From the NCBI RefSeq assembly GCF_918797505.1, contig NC_092793.1, positions 61,027,749 through 61,091,748 on the forward strand: a stretch of DNA of 64,000 nt. Reading direction: 5' to 3'. The notes under the pieces were generated by a model. The model saw nothing but the letters and a program-made list of their open reading frames with translations, searched no databases and was not told where the DNA came from. Of the stretch, positions 47,944 to 59,882 are shown in pieces. Origin of the DNA: Bemisia tabaci (taxonomy: Eukaryota; Arthropoda; Insecta; Hemiptera; Aleyrodidae). The number at the start of each line of letters is the position of its first letter. Position 1 is the stretch's first letter. The translations under genes and the position numbers were made by a program.

Positions 47944-48434
47944 AGCCGAACACTCGCCTAACATGAACATGAAAAATATCCTTTTTATGTAATTTGAAAA
48001 AAAATCGGTCGATTTTTTATCATCCAAACGATTTCTGAGAGTCTTTTGGATGGCAAGTGACAATTTGACCAAGAACGAAGGCGTCTTTCAATTAAATTTT
48101 CCACTCATACGCTAAGTGAGTCTATTTCCTCAAAACTTCGTTTTGATATTTACGGCTTTCTTTGCTACATCACGGCAGAACGAAGCAAAACTGCCGTGGT
48201 TTGGCTGGTAGATGCACATGTTTCTCTGTGTTATAATTGGCAGTGGCAGCATAGCTCCAAAAGCCGACATTTGTAGCCGAATTTCGTGGCGCTCGCAATG
48301 CTGAGCAGTATTGTAAGGGACTTCTTGGTTTGAGGATCAGTTTATTTCAGAAGCCACTCATGGTGAGTGTAGCATGATAATTTCGCCCTCTTTCCCTTCC
48401 ACACTCTTCCTATTGCCCCCTGCCAGCGCTCGCC

Positions 48435-48512
48435 ACCCCCCCCCCCGTAAGGCACTTCGTGACCCCCCCCCCCCCCCCCCTCAGTGCCTTACGTAATTTG
48501 TGGACGGCCCCC
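48435..48512. mobile_element. MITE family P, truncated copy
   Basis: Right end GCCTTACGTAATTTGTGGAC then GGCCCC is intact; the left shows GTAAGGCAC but its terminal repeat is replaced by poly-C. Confidence 0.6.
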
Positions 48513-48951
48513 AATACGCGGCCCTCGCCACAGTGTGCCGGAGGTATAGTTCATAAGGGGAATTATTTGTTTCCTGCCAGCAACTCTGACGGAAGAATCT
48601 CCAAGGAGCTGGTGTCGTTGCCGGAGTCAGCGGGCTGGATCTACGGAGAAAAACGGCTTATTTATGTACCCGTGCACTTTGGCGAGGGCTCCATTGCGGA
48701 TGGGAAGCAGGAGGAGCAGGAAGCTAAGATTCCGATGCACCAGCGCACCGCAGCCGAAACCGCAGTCCTTGGGAGCACCATTAGCATTATCGATTTCTCA
48801 TCCGTTGTTACCGGGAGCCCGAGTTCGGGTTCCTCTCTCCAGTGCCGAGATTATATGCTAACTTTTTGACATCTCGTCTGAGAAATGTTCGCGGCCCGCT
48901 GATCCCGCTGAATGGCGTCCCTCCTGCGGTCCTTCGGAGCGCATCGCCCAA

Positions 48952-51900
48952 TAGTCCAGGCATATTAGATCAAAAATCGGCGATTAGAAAAAAAAATTTA
49001 TATATAAGGTTTTATGTGCCCAAGTTGTTCATTGGGGTGTCAGGGACTCCCAGCAAAAAGTCCCCAGGAATCCCCTGTACGCTCGACCCCCCCCCCCCCC
49101 CCAAAACCCCCAAAAAATCGACCTTTCCTCGGTTTTTCGTAAATATCTCCATAAGAATTGGTTTTAGCGAAAAATGAGTTATTTAGTGAATAAAAGTTCA
49201 TAAAATTTCCAATAAAAATGACTTCTATGAATTTTTTTGTAAAACGACTTTGAACCCCTCAAAATGGCCGCCGAAAAAACGGGCATTTACGGAAACTTCA
49301 GTTTTTTCCCGAAAATGCCCATTTTTCTTTGAAACGGCTGCTCTTACATAAAAGTTAATGGCGGATTCTGAAAGAGCGTTGAATTTCACATCAGAAATGA
49401 TTAACATCGATCATTTTAGACTCACGGTCGATCAACGGAAATATGATATATCGAAGCTCTTCCGCCCAGGCGTAACAAATCAAGTGCTGGGTAGTTAAAC
49501 ATTTGCGGCCGGGGTTCTAATGACACTAAAATCATACTTTTTTCACTCGGGGGTCATTTGTATTAGCCTTTTACTCCCTCTTAAGGCCATCATCGGAGGG
49601 AAGGGAGTAGTGATTGTAGGGGGGGGGGGGGGGGGGCTGGGGGCACCCATTACCCTTCCTCCGCTTAGCCGCGCAACGGTTTAACATACAGGAACGATAA
49701 GCATGGTCCCAGCCCGCGAAGAAGTCGATGTGAAAAGATGAGGCCACGTTTTTTGTTTTGTCTACGCATTTTCGCATTTCGAAGGAATCGTAGCTGCCAA
49801 ATGACAGAAAAATGATGAATGCTGAAATACATGGCCCAAGGAGTGGAGGGGCATTATACCTAGCAACGCTGGACGAGCCCTTCTTATCTAGAACTCGGGG
49901 GGCTTATGTAGCTCGTTTAGGGGCTTCGGTTTCATAAAAATTCCCCTCTCGCCTCTCGTTGCCCCCCCCCCATCGAATTTATCCAGTGGGGCTCCTTCAT
50001 ATGTTTTGCGATTTGCGATTAGTTCGAGAACTGATCTCAAGCAGTTGCACGGACTTCCACCCTCGATCCGCGTTGTGGCTGTGTCATTCTTATTCCAAGC
50101 ATATTATATATCTGCATATTTATTATCATATTATTAATATGCAGCGTCCGATTAATATATATCGGACTTTATCATGCAAATAAAAATATCGAAAGTTTGA
50201 ACGAACATCGTTTCATCGGGTTTAAAAAAGGTGCAGTCACGGCTAAAAAAAGTAGTCTCGAAATTCTACCGCTGACAGAAGAGGCCGCCAAATTGCACTG
50301 TTTTAGAGCATTCCTTCAAATTCAAACGTTGCTCGGTAATGCACTCTCGCCTTTAAATTGGGGGTGGAAATTGGATCCACAACTTACCCCTGTACGAACC
50401 ACTTTAGGGCCTGCACCTAAACAAGTTTTGGACGCAATTTTCTGTGGCTTTGTTAAGGGTTGCAGAAAATCGTGCGGTTGTAGATAAACAGGCCTGAAAT
50501 GTTCAAACGTTTGCTTGCATTGCAACGGCATCTCGTGTGATAACTCGCTTGTGCTTAATACAGACGAGTGGGAAGAAGAAGAAGCCAACATGGATGACGC
50601 GAGGGCAACACCAATATTAACGGCAATGAGGCGGAAGAAGAAGGAGAAGAAGATAAACAAGAAGAAGAGATGGACGAGAAGAGAGAAAAAGTTGTAAGCA
50701 ATTACGCACTTAACCCAAAAAGACGACGATTATTCTAAGACTTTTCTCTAAGTTTTACAGCTGGACATTGACATTCCTTCATAAAAGTTATTGGGCAGAG
50801 AATGTAAAAACTTTACAACACTGTATAGTTTTTAGTTGCCCAGTGATTTCTCCCTGCTGTTCTGTGTATGCTGTTAAATATATAAAAAGTTATTGCGATC
50901 CAGTTTGGTTTCCTCCGGTATTTGAGATTGTTTATTTACTGATTAGTTCAGCTATTGAAAAAAGCTCCATTTCCACTTCCTCTCGAATGAGTAATTGTAA
51001 TTAATTAGAATTTACTGCTTTACAATGATTATTAAGTGAAACATCTCGAAAATATTATTTGTGATTAATATACTGATCATTTGTTCTTTAGCACGGTTTT
51101 ATAATTGACTCTATTCAAGCTCAAAGTAGTACCTGAACACCTTACACTTATAAAGATAATCACTCAAAAAATCTGAGCCCCCCCCCCCCCCCCCCCGCTT
51201 ACAACCACCTGTACTGGAGCTGTAGGTATCGAAGTGAAAAAGTGAACATTTAAAAATGTGTTTTTTGCTTTACTAGAGACAAATCGAAGTGAAAAATAGG
51301 GATCATTCAATTAAAAAGCAATGCTCTATTTCTACTTTTCAGACCCCCTCGCCCCCCCCCCCCCCCAACTCTCAAATGAACAATTTCTGTTTTCTGGATG
51401 GAAGAATCCCGACTCCCCTCCCTTTTCAGATGCATTACGTGATAATTGAACGCTTCCTTGCTCCAGCAGAACCGTAAACTTAAATGAGTAACTACCCAGC
51501 ACTTGATATGTTACGCCCGGGCGGAAGAGCATCGATATATCGTATTTCCGTTGATCGACCATGAGTCTAAAATGATCGATGTTAATCATTTCTGATGTGA
51601 AATTCAACGCTCTTTCAGAATCCGCCGTTAACTTTTACGTAAGAGCAGCCGTTTCAAAGAAAAATGGGCATTTTCGGGAAAAAACTGAAGTTTCCGTAAA
51701 TGCCCGTTTTTTCGGCGGCCATTTTGAGGGGTTCAAAGTCGTTTTACAAAAAAATTCATAGAAGTCATTTTTATTGGAAATTTTATGAACTTTTATTCAC
51801 TAAATAACTCATTTTTCGCTAAAACCAATTCTTATGGAGATATTTACGAAAAACCGAGGAAAGGTCGATTTTTTGGGGGTTTTGGGGGGGCGGGGGGTCG

Positions 51901-52022
51901 AGCGTACAGGGGATTCCTGGGGACTTTTTGCTGGGAGTCCCTGACACCCCAATGAACAACTTGGGCACATAAAACCTTATATATAAATTTTTTTTTCTAT
52001 TTTTCCTATAATGCCTGGACTA
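48952..52022. mobile_element. 3.07 kb DNA transposon with about 540 bp terminal inverted repeats
   Basis: Left arm 48952-49497 and right arm 51488-52022 are reverse complements over most of their length (e.g. TCAGGGACTCCCAGCAAAAA and its partner; AAAATGGCCGCCGAAAAAAC and its partner). The outermost bases read TAGTCCAGGCA and TGCCTGGACTA, followed by a short unlike stretch before pairing resumes. CAA abuts both ends (48949-48951 and 52023-52025); alternatively the terminal TA is the duplicated site, as in Tc1/mariner. Each arm holds the same 60-codon frame by symmetry, not evidence for a gene. The interior has a decayed coding fragment (50161-50697), poly-C and poly-G runs and AT-rich DNA. Confidence 0.85.
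50161..50697 (+). pseudogene. Broken C-terminal fragment of a CXC-type cysteine-rich transposon-associated protein
   Basis: The frame is open upstream to at least 50161 and reads LTEEAAKLHCFRAFLQIQTL, WGWKLDPQLTPVRTTLGPAP, then FCGFVKGCRKSCGCR and a TAA at 50485-50487. Reading on in the same frame restores TGLKCSNVCLHCNGISCDN, then an acidic stretch and a very basic tail (KKKEKKINKKKRW) ending at 50697. The pattern (E-AAK-H--R-----Q, a WGW block, P-P--LL--I-C-CK--C---CGC-K-GL-C---C--C-G--C-N) recurs at the C-terminus of large uncharacterised arthropod proteins and resembles Tesmin/TSO1-type CXC domains. One stop lies where a Lys codon is expected. No start codon is evident, so this is a fragment. 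Confidence 0.6.
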
Positions 52023-53568
52023 CAAGCCAGACCCACCCTCCGGCCGCGAGGGGGCGGGAACGAGGGGGGCCGTGGCTCGCCTCCTGATGTCCTGCCCCAA
52101 CCAGACCGCAGAAAGAAACAGTCCGCGAAGCTCCATATATAAATCACGGATCGCCATGAATTATTCATGGTCCCGGCGAACGCTAATACATTTTTAAATT
52201 CCCCTGAAATTCGGCTCTGAAAATATGGGCGCCGGGACACCAACAGAGAGGGGGGTAAGTGCTCCCGCGGGGCTTGCGTACCCTCTACGGGTCGATTGTT
52301 GAATCTTTATCCAATGACCTTGATCGGTAGATCCTTCACATAACGTTGCTTGTTATCGACCAAAAAACAAGGTATCGGTTTCATATAGTGATTTCTTCAT
52401 CGCCAAAGCCCTTTGATTTTGGCTATCTTTTTATGAATACCTCTCGACTATGATAGTCTGGAAACTTAAAATCATTTGGTCGAAAACAAATTTTACTGAG
52501 GAAAAATATCTGTATTCTCCGTGGTATGAAAAGTCACAACTGGCTTGACCTATACCGTGGCTTCCCTATTTTTCTTCGTTTTAAATAATGCATGGCAGTT
52601 TCTTTGCCTCCAGCTGAAAGTGACACAATTTGATCTACACCTGCTAAAATTGGAGAGAATGGTATTTACTATCGTCGTTTTTATTATATTTTCCTCTCTC
52701 AAGAACTCTAACCATACGACCATCGATAGGGAAAGGGAAGGTAGAGCGAGTGAGGAGGCTTCATCATCTAGCAAGATCATGCCATAAATGGTGAACATGG
52801 CTGGTAGCAATTTCTTAAGCTCTTCATCAAATCTACGTTTTTTTAAATTGAAAACCATAAGTCCGCCTTTACCAGTGGGAAGAAAAATCTTTCCGGGCAA
52901 GTTTTCGAAATACCGATGCACTCTGATAAGGCCACGCTTTTTGGCAATGCTCTACTTATCGTACACCCCTCTTCAACAGAACTGTCTTTATCGCTTATCG
53001 AAAACCGAGAGGGCACCCTTAGTCGCGCCTTCCGTGCTATTTGGTTTGACATTTTAAGGCGTCCCCCCTCCCCCCAACTGTTCTCAGCATAATCCCTCAG
53101 GCTTTGTTATCAAAAGCGTAACTTCGAGTCTTCTTAGACTGAGGCTCACCCCTCCTATGGACGGCAACATACCCAGCTGTATAAATGGACCACTTTAAGC
53201 AGAAAGGAACCAAGCCACTTCAGCTGTTGCCATATTTCATTTTTTACACAAAAACGGTTATGCGGAATTTTGTGCAAATTTTTGTGAAATATATGCGTAG
53301 TAGGAAGCAAATTCTTTAACATTTTGGAGGGAATTCAATCAAATATTCTCTTGTAAAAAATTAAATTTCCCTGGTAAACTTGGCAATATCTGATGTGGCT
53401 TGGTTCCTTTCTGCTCAACGCGGTCCAATCAAAGGTATAATTTCAACGAATATTTTTCCATATGAGCGGTGAGAACGCCGTATAGCTTTTAAAATTTTCA
53501 GACATCACTTGGTTTAGTGTATCTTTTCTTCTATTCTGCATGGCGCCATTACAACTGTTCGTGCTCGA

Positions 53569-53743
53569 CAGTGGCGTGGCGAGAATTGCCATAATTTTCG
53601 TGAAATATCGATTGTCATGCCATTTAAACCTATGGAAAAGGATCGATAAACAGGATGTTCGCAGCGAACACCTTAAAAATCGATTCTTTACCATAGGTTT
53701 AAATGGCAACAATCGATACATCGCAATTCGCGCCACGCCGCTG
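53569..53743. mobile_element. MITE family B copy
   Basis: Ends CAGTGGCGTGGCGAGAATTG and CAATTCGCGCCACGCCGCTG. Central GATGTTCGCAGCGAACACC hairpin. Confidence 0.9.
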
Positions 53744-53854
53744 GTGCTCGATGGATATACGTGTTCATGTACCAATTGGAGGCACATCGCGACCGGTGTG
53801 CCGCCTCATTCTCATCGACTGCACGCACGCTGCCGTAAAGCACTGCGGCTCTGT

Positions 53855-53945
53855 CCTATCTCACACCACGGCGCTGGGATGCGACTATTCGTGTTCTAAG
53901 GATGGCCGTGTTGCATGCACAAAATTGAAGGCGCTTTGCATGGCT
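53855..53945. repeat. Dispersed repeat G, copy 2
   Basis: CTATCTCACACCACGGCGCT, GATGCGACTATTCGTGTTC, GTTGCATGCACAAAATTGAA and GGCGCTTTGC match 46012-46105. Confidence 0.65.
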
Positions 53946-55170
53946 TCATTCTCGGGAACTACACATATTGTTAAATTGAATCGCTAGCATCAATTTTGCA
54001 GCCTGGGAATGATGGTACGTTTCTTCGTCGAGGGAACGACTATGCTTATCTTTCAGGACAATCTGAAAAAGTGCCTCCTAAAACAGTAAAATTAGAATTT
54101 AGGCATAGTAAATCGGTGGGTACAATTATTTCCAAAGAAGGTACCGTTGTCGTCCTGTACGATTTTATTTCAAATTATCAATAGTTTTGAACAAAAAGCA
54201 GGAAAGTACCTTACACCTTATATTTCTTCATTTGTGCAAATTGCGCAGGAAGCAGGAAAATACCTTACACCTTGTATTCCTTTATTTGTATAGAGCGCAA
54301 AATTTTTTACCGACCCTGCTCGATTGGTTTTCCTCTCAGGGATGATTGAGGGGGGGGGGGGGTTCCGGTGGACATTTCGTAGTTGATGAGCAAACAGAAT
54401 TCCGAAGCGCGTCAGCACTCGGGCTGGAAGAGAGAAGGAGTTTGTAGGGAATTGACCGAAGCACAACTTAGCGGTATTTTATTGGCAGCAAGGCTAAGGG
54501 CCGTAATGAAAAGTCAGCGTAACTGCCCGACCGACCGACCCCGGACCCCTCTCCCCGCCGATATATACGCTACTGTCCACGCCCGGGCGGCAGTCTTGGC
54601 CTCCCTCGCGAGTCGGGGAAGGGGGGGGGTAGGGGACGGGGCAATGGATCGCGTGCGCGTGGTTGGACGACTTAGGGTAGAAGTCATCCGAAAATTCCCC
54701 ACTCAGCAGTTCCTACCGAGGAAAAGATGGGATTCAATGGGATATTAATTTTTTGCTTTTTCATCACCATAATGAGGGTCTGTTGGAACCACTAAGGAAA
54801 AGGAGAGTCTGACGTTGCTATATTTCTCCATTTTCTCTTTCTTTTGATTTTGATTTTTGTTTTTGGAATTTCCAAAATTATTTACGGTTCACGGTTTATG
54901 TTGTTTGTCGTGGGTTCCTCCGAGGACTTCGGCCTATTTCCTCTTTAGGACAGACAGCCACTTTCAAAAGTTGGGATCCAAGAACTGATCATTTCCCGCA
55001 TGACTTTTAAATTTCGAACCAAAGATTGACTCGATTGTTGCCAACTATAATTTTGTTTTGGTTTGGATGACCTTAAAAAAATTAGTCATGATAAAATGAA
55101 GATATCTTACTCTGTTTCCATAGAGGTATTTCCCTGGGTTGGACATCACCAAATTGTCATCAGTTCATCG

Positions 55171-57343
55171 ACTGAAAAAGGGGCTGGAAATCGGCGATCA
55201 TTTCCGCAAATTATTTCATGACAATTTTTGTTACCATTTGGAGGAGTTGGCAACGTCGGCAAACCTGAAACTATCCCCTAAATAAACATTAATGTACTCA
55301 CCCATTGATTCAAGAAGATTCAAGAAGAAGACTGTGATTTGAAGTAGCAAAAGAAGATACAAGAGGTCGGTTGACAAAAAGTTCCAAAACTCCACTTCAT
55401 TTTGTAAAAAGTAAAAGTTCGGAACTTTTTCCCCCCCTCCCTTAAATCACGTATATGCAAATCGCAAAATTTCAAAAAACCTCTTTCTTTTTAAAAAAAA
55501 ATAAAGAAACTGTCCGCACGGTAAGGATTTTTGCACATCTCAACATTTCAAAATCCACTTTAAAAAAAAACAACAAAGAAACTGTGCGCACAGTTTTTTT
55601 TTAAGATAAAATAATTATCACGTCACATTTTAAGTCGAAAACTTTAAACTTTCTTCCCGTGAAATCGGTATCCCATAAACTTCAGGTACCTCAAGCGAGC
55701 CGTTTCAGAGCCTCCTTCTAATGCTTCTTTGCATGTATTCCATGCCTGGATGGATGTTGCAAGTCGATCGGCGGTTTCTTTCCGGATAACATTTGTAGAT
55801 TGCTTCTTGATTGAGTTAATTTTTGTCATTGTGAGAGCTTGCGTTTCTAGTAAAACTTGCGTGACACTATGAATTGAAGGCCGATGGTAAAAATTTTTAT
55901 TGTAATTGCTATGGAAGGATTCAGGTCCATTGGTCGTTCTTGGCCCATCAGAGGGGGGGCCTGCCCACATGCTAGGAGGAAACAGTGCCGCCTCGTCTAT
56001 GTACGTTTCTAAGACATAATCGGAAAAATCAGATGGCACTTGGGGGGGTGCAATCGATAGTAAATCAACGAAACCTGCTTCTATTTCAGTAGGCGGTAAA
56101 TATGGCAGGCCAAAAAAATATTTCAAATATTTGCCCACTTCAGAATCTGGCGTATTATATTCTCTAAGAAGGAACTTGTTTTGCTGAATATGTTTAAACC
56201 AATTCTGAGCTAAATGAAAGGTGCAGCACAATATAAGGCATTCCGGAAACATTGCTAGTACGGCATTATGAGCAGCTTTCTCAAAGTCAGCGTAAAAGTG
56301 TGAAAAGCAGAAAGTTTTACCTGTTAATTGTTCGCATATGGCCAACAACCGTCGCCACATTAAATTGTAAGTGGCCTCCGTTTTATTTTCAAGGAAGCAA
56401 AAAGCAACAGGAACGTAAAATTTTTGAACGTAAACATGTATAGTATATAATTGCGTGAAGTGTTGAGGGGCGAATGAAAAGGTTCCATCTGCAAAGGCAT
56501 CGGTGCAGCTACTCAATAAGTTCATGTTTTCGGTGCATGTAAAAATTACTATGGGTTCGGTGTCGTGAACAAAACAAAACTGTTCCTTTTGAAACAAAAT
56601 TTGTTCCTGTTTGTCAAATAATTGTTTGATAGCTTCGTTTCTACTACCTGGTAAAGGGTTCTTCGTTAATTTTCTTCGTTTCCTGTACATACTTTGCCGT
56701 AATGACTCTATGTGCTGAAATTCCACTGCGTCAGTCCCCTCTGCCAATAAATTCCTACCGATTATGGCAGACGGTTTCTCTCTGATGTTTTCGGTCGCTT
56801 TTCTTTTTAAAGTTTCCTTAAATTTCTGTCTCGTTATTTCATCATCAGAATATTGGTGATTTGGTGCAGAATGTTCGTTCTTAACTTCCAAAACATGTTC
56901 GCGGGATTTATCAACTAAAACACTGTACCTACAACTTTTCATCGTACACCGATACCGCACATTTCCGTTCTTAAGTACATTTGCTTGACACAATTTGTAA
57001 TTTTCAATTACTATGCAATTTCCGCCTCGCGTACTAACGTACTTTTCCGAAATTTGAACATCCATCCCGCACACGCAGTCACGCACTGACTTGATACCAA
57101 CTGATCAGTTTCAGTTCCGAGAGAGCGGTCAGCGGTGTCGCACCTTTCATTCATTTCTTATCAGTGCAGCGCGATGCGACATGTGATGCGGCAAACCTCC
57201 TTCTAGATCATTCCAACAACTTAGAGTTGCCACGTTGTGCATATTCATTTTTTGCACTTGCGGAAACGATCGATGATTTCCTAGCGGAAATGATCGCCGA
57301 TTTCCAGCCCCTTTTTCAGTTACTCGCGGAAATGATCGACAAT
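55171..57343 (-). mobile_element. Autonomous-looking Mutator-like (FLYWCH-MULE) transposon
   Basis: ACTGAAAAAGGGGCTGGAAA and on to GATCATTTCCGC at 55171-55207 is the exact reverse complement of 57284-57320, a 37 bp terminal repeat around the transposase gene. The 9-mer AGTTCATCG directly precedes 55171 and also occurs at 57344-57352, a length right for a MULE target-site duplication; if it is one, the right end is 57343 and has 23 bp more than the left. The right end has three iterations of GCGGAAAYGATCG, likely subterminal transposase sites. Confidence 0.75.
55644..57065 (-). CDS. FLYWCH zinc-finger MULE transposase
   Basis: 473-residue uninterrupted ORF, counted from the first ATG (MDVQISEKYVSTRGG, at 57065); an upstream in-frame GTG is not used as a start. 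An N-terminal FLYWCH-type finger lies at about residues 10-70, with C40, C45, H65 and H70. A basic segment (about 125-135) follows. The MULE transposase core has acidic residues at D193 (FADGTFSFAP), D260 (FYADFEKAAH) and E382 (TNGPESFHSNYN), plus the C--H----W block (CTFHLAQNW, H284 and W289) between the second Asp and the Glu. This family cuts and pastes Mutator-like DNA elements in the nucleus. All catalytic positions are present and no stop or frameshift occurs. No intron is evident. Its strand is opposite to Shaw, and its terminal repeats lie outside the gene. Confidence 0.9.
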   Translation of the reverse strand: MDVQISEKYVSTRGGNCIVIENYKLCQANVLKNGNVRYRCTMKSCRYSVLVDKSREHVLEVKNEHSAPNHQYSDDEITRQKFKETLKRKATENIREKPSAIIGRNLLAEGTDAVEFQHIESLRQSMYRKRRKLTKNPLPGSRNEAIKQLFDKQEQILFQKEQFCFVHDTEPIVIFTCTENMNLLSSCTDAFADGTFSFAPQHFTQLYTIHVYVQKFYVPVAFCFLENKTEATYNLMWRRLLAICEQLTGKTFCFSHFYADFEKAAHNAVLAMFPECLILCCTFHLAQNWFKHIQQNKFLLREYNTPDSEVGKYLKYFFGLPYLPPTEIEAGFVDLLSIAPPQVPSDFSDYVLETYIDEAALFPPSMWAGPPSDGPRTTNGPESFHSNYNKNFYHRPSIHSVTQVLLETQALTMTKINSIKKQSTNVIRKETADRLATSIQAWNTCKEALEGGSETARLRYLKFMGYRFHGKKV

Positions 57344-58330
57344 AGTTCATCGCTGAAATAAGAGCTTTTTCATTAATTTTAGCCTCAACCTCAGATTTAA
57401 AGAAGTTTCTCCTCCGAAGAAAGGGACTTAGAAGCCCCTTTAAAGTCACCATTACCGATGGACTTGTGTCAAAAAAATCTGTTATCTGAATATGGCGCGT
57501 CATCAAAATCGAGAGGACTTACTAGTTGACAATAGGTTCTCCCTTGTTTTTGCGCATATCTCGGCAACACGGGAGGGATGTATAGTTTTGAGCACTTCTC
57601 GGCGTATAAGCCCAGCCGGGTCCCCTCTCGACCCCCCTCCCCCGCAAATCCCGTTTTCCTCCCGGTCCCCCGATGTTTTTATGGTCTATAACTGTTCCTT
57701 ATTTATGGATCCATTTTTTGTTCTCGTAGATTCCTTTCTTAACGCCTTAGTCCTTTTTATGGCCTCGACCCTCTGCGTGATCCGAGCCCCGCTAATTCAC
57801 TGTCCATACCGTCCCGTCCGAGTTAAAATAATGAGGGCTTAACGTTTATTTCCCCCAAAATTAGACGAGCTTTAAACGGTTTACTTTTTCCCTTCAGGAT
57901 TGCTACCTTAGTTCCCCTGCTTTAGCGGCGGTCAATTTTCTCCGATACTTTTTACGTATTTGCGGAGGCTCTCTCTCTCTTTCTCCTCCCCCCCCCCTCT
58001 CTCTCTATCCACTCTCCCAACCGCCCCTTCTCACAATTTTGGTTTCTTTATTTGTGATATTCCACGGATAAAGGGTTCTTAGTCTTTAAAATCTCAAAGT
58101 AGAGTTAAAGAATGAATTCTCGTTTTGGACACAAAATTCTCCCTGAGTGTCGCAGCAAACCTGAGTACCTAATGCCGGTTGGAAGTTCGCGAGAAACTTA
58201 GATTTCAAGGTAGTTTTAGTAGTATTGGAATATTTTTCTCTTAATGTTTTTCAGTCTTTTCTTCACAACTCAATCTAGTACTCCCGGAAATTTCAATTAA
58301 GCATATTCACAATCATTAGCAGATTTAGCA

Positions 58331-58464
58331 AATTGGGAACATTGTCTTTTCTCTATTCAAACCAATGGAAACGTATCGATATTCGGAGGGGCCAGGATCT
58401 CCGACAAGAATCGATTATTTAGCATAGGTTTAAATGGAGGTAATCCGGTGTTGCCGAATTGCTG
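58331..58464. mobile_element. MITE family B, old copy
   Basis: CAAACCAATGGAAACGTATC and GATTATTTAGCATAGGTTTAA arms remain; termini and hairpin centre degraded. Confidence 0.5.
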
Positions 58465-59882
58465 GATCCGCCTCTGCTCATGATCTACTTCTAAAATATC
58501 GACGATGAAACTCCCAACCACGTACCTCGTTTGCGGTGTTTAAAGATCCCCGCTCTCACTGTATTTTTCTTGAGAAGAACAAATCAACTTCATTACTTGA
58601 ACTTTTCACAGAATGCTCCTCGCACAAAGGAGCTTTACGGACATTTTTAAGAAAGGACGCTGAATAGTTTGTCAATTAAAGAATGAAGAAAAAAAAATAA
58701 AACACTGATGAGGTCTCAAAAGGCTCAAATCGGTATAGATCTCTTGACGTGACTCCAATTTAATATTCCAATGCAAACTGCCTGAGCTGAACACTCTCCC
58801 CTCTCAGTTTCGTACTGGTGCGCATTAGAGTTCAAAAAATTAATTTTGACTCTAATTTTAATTTTTGGAACTTCTTGGCTTTGTTTTCCCCGCGAAATGG
58901 TGTGGACCCAGCAGCATTCTCCACCTTGTTAAAGAATGAAGTAGGTATGACATGAAACATCACCCCCGGAGGCACTTGCTTTGGAAGTCGATATGTGTTT
59001 CATCGACGGTAATTCAGTAATATGCGAATGTTGATACGGCGTTTATTTTTAGCACGGTCAGTGCGGCCATGTAGTATTGTTGTCGTCAATATGAACAAGA
59101 AGTGAGCCCTCTGTCACTCATTCTTTAAAATCGTGCGTGACGAAACTAAACGCTGTAAGTGAGTAAAGACTCCTTCCACGTGCTTTGCGCCCCTTACATT
59201 GCTTTTAAGTCCTCTTTGAGAGCTCGGAGATATTAACTCTTCTGTTAAAGATTAGATTGGTTGGCTCAATAAAATACCCGGGAAAACTGTTGAGCAAATC
59301 GTAACTCCCCCATAACAATGAGCAGTGCGAGTTGCAACGTCAAAAAACGATGCGCCGGAAGGGTTGCCTCTCGGAGATGCTCCGAGGAATACTGATAACG
59401 CTCGACTCCCCCTCCCCCGCCCCCCACGCCCCCCGCCCTCGGCACTTCGGGTCCGGGAGAGAACGGAGAAGAGATTTTCCAACCCCCTCCCCTTCACCCG
59501 AGACCCAAGCGCAAACCCAAGCTGCATACCGCAGTTACCTACACCATTATTGACTCCTCTGTATTCAATGTTTCCACTTCCTTATCGAGAAAATTCTAAA
59601 CGTATGATAAGCCACAGCCAAGCTTCCAATGCGGAGTTGTCAAGCCAGTTATGAAACATCCAATCTCCATATTAGACAGCCTCGAGGCAAATCCTCGGAA
59701 GCAATCCTTGCGTAGACCTATCGGGGGCCCGTAACGCTTCGCTAAAGGGAGGAGATCACGTGTTCAGCGATCGGGACCTACGACCCATGAGCATTCGAGG
59801 GGGTCTGGGGTTGTCAAAAAATCCGAAATTTTATGCAGCCTTACGTATTTTATGAACAGTCATTTAAGAGATATTGCTATAA

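Noticed and set aside
48459..48869. 136-codon frame starting in a poly-C run.
   Set aside because: The start lies in a truncated MITE and homopolymer; no conserved domain recognised.
49225..49407. 60-codon frame on minus, repeated on plus at 51579-51761 with one residue changed.
   Set aside because: The frames sit in the two arms of one inverted repeat, so they are the same DNA. The identity reflects arm similarity, not selection on protein.
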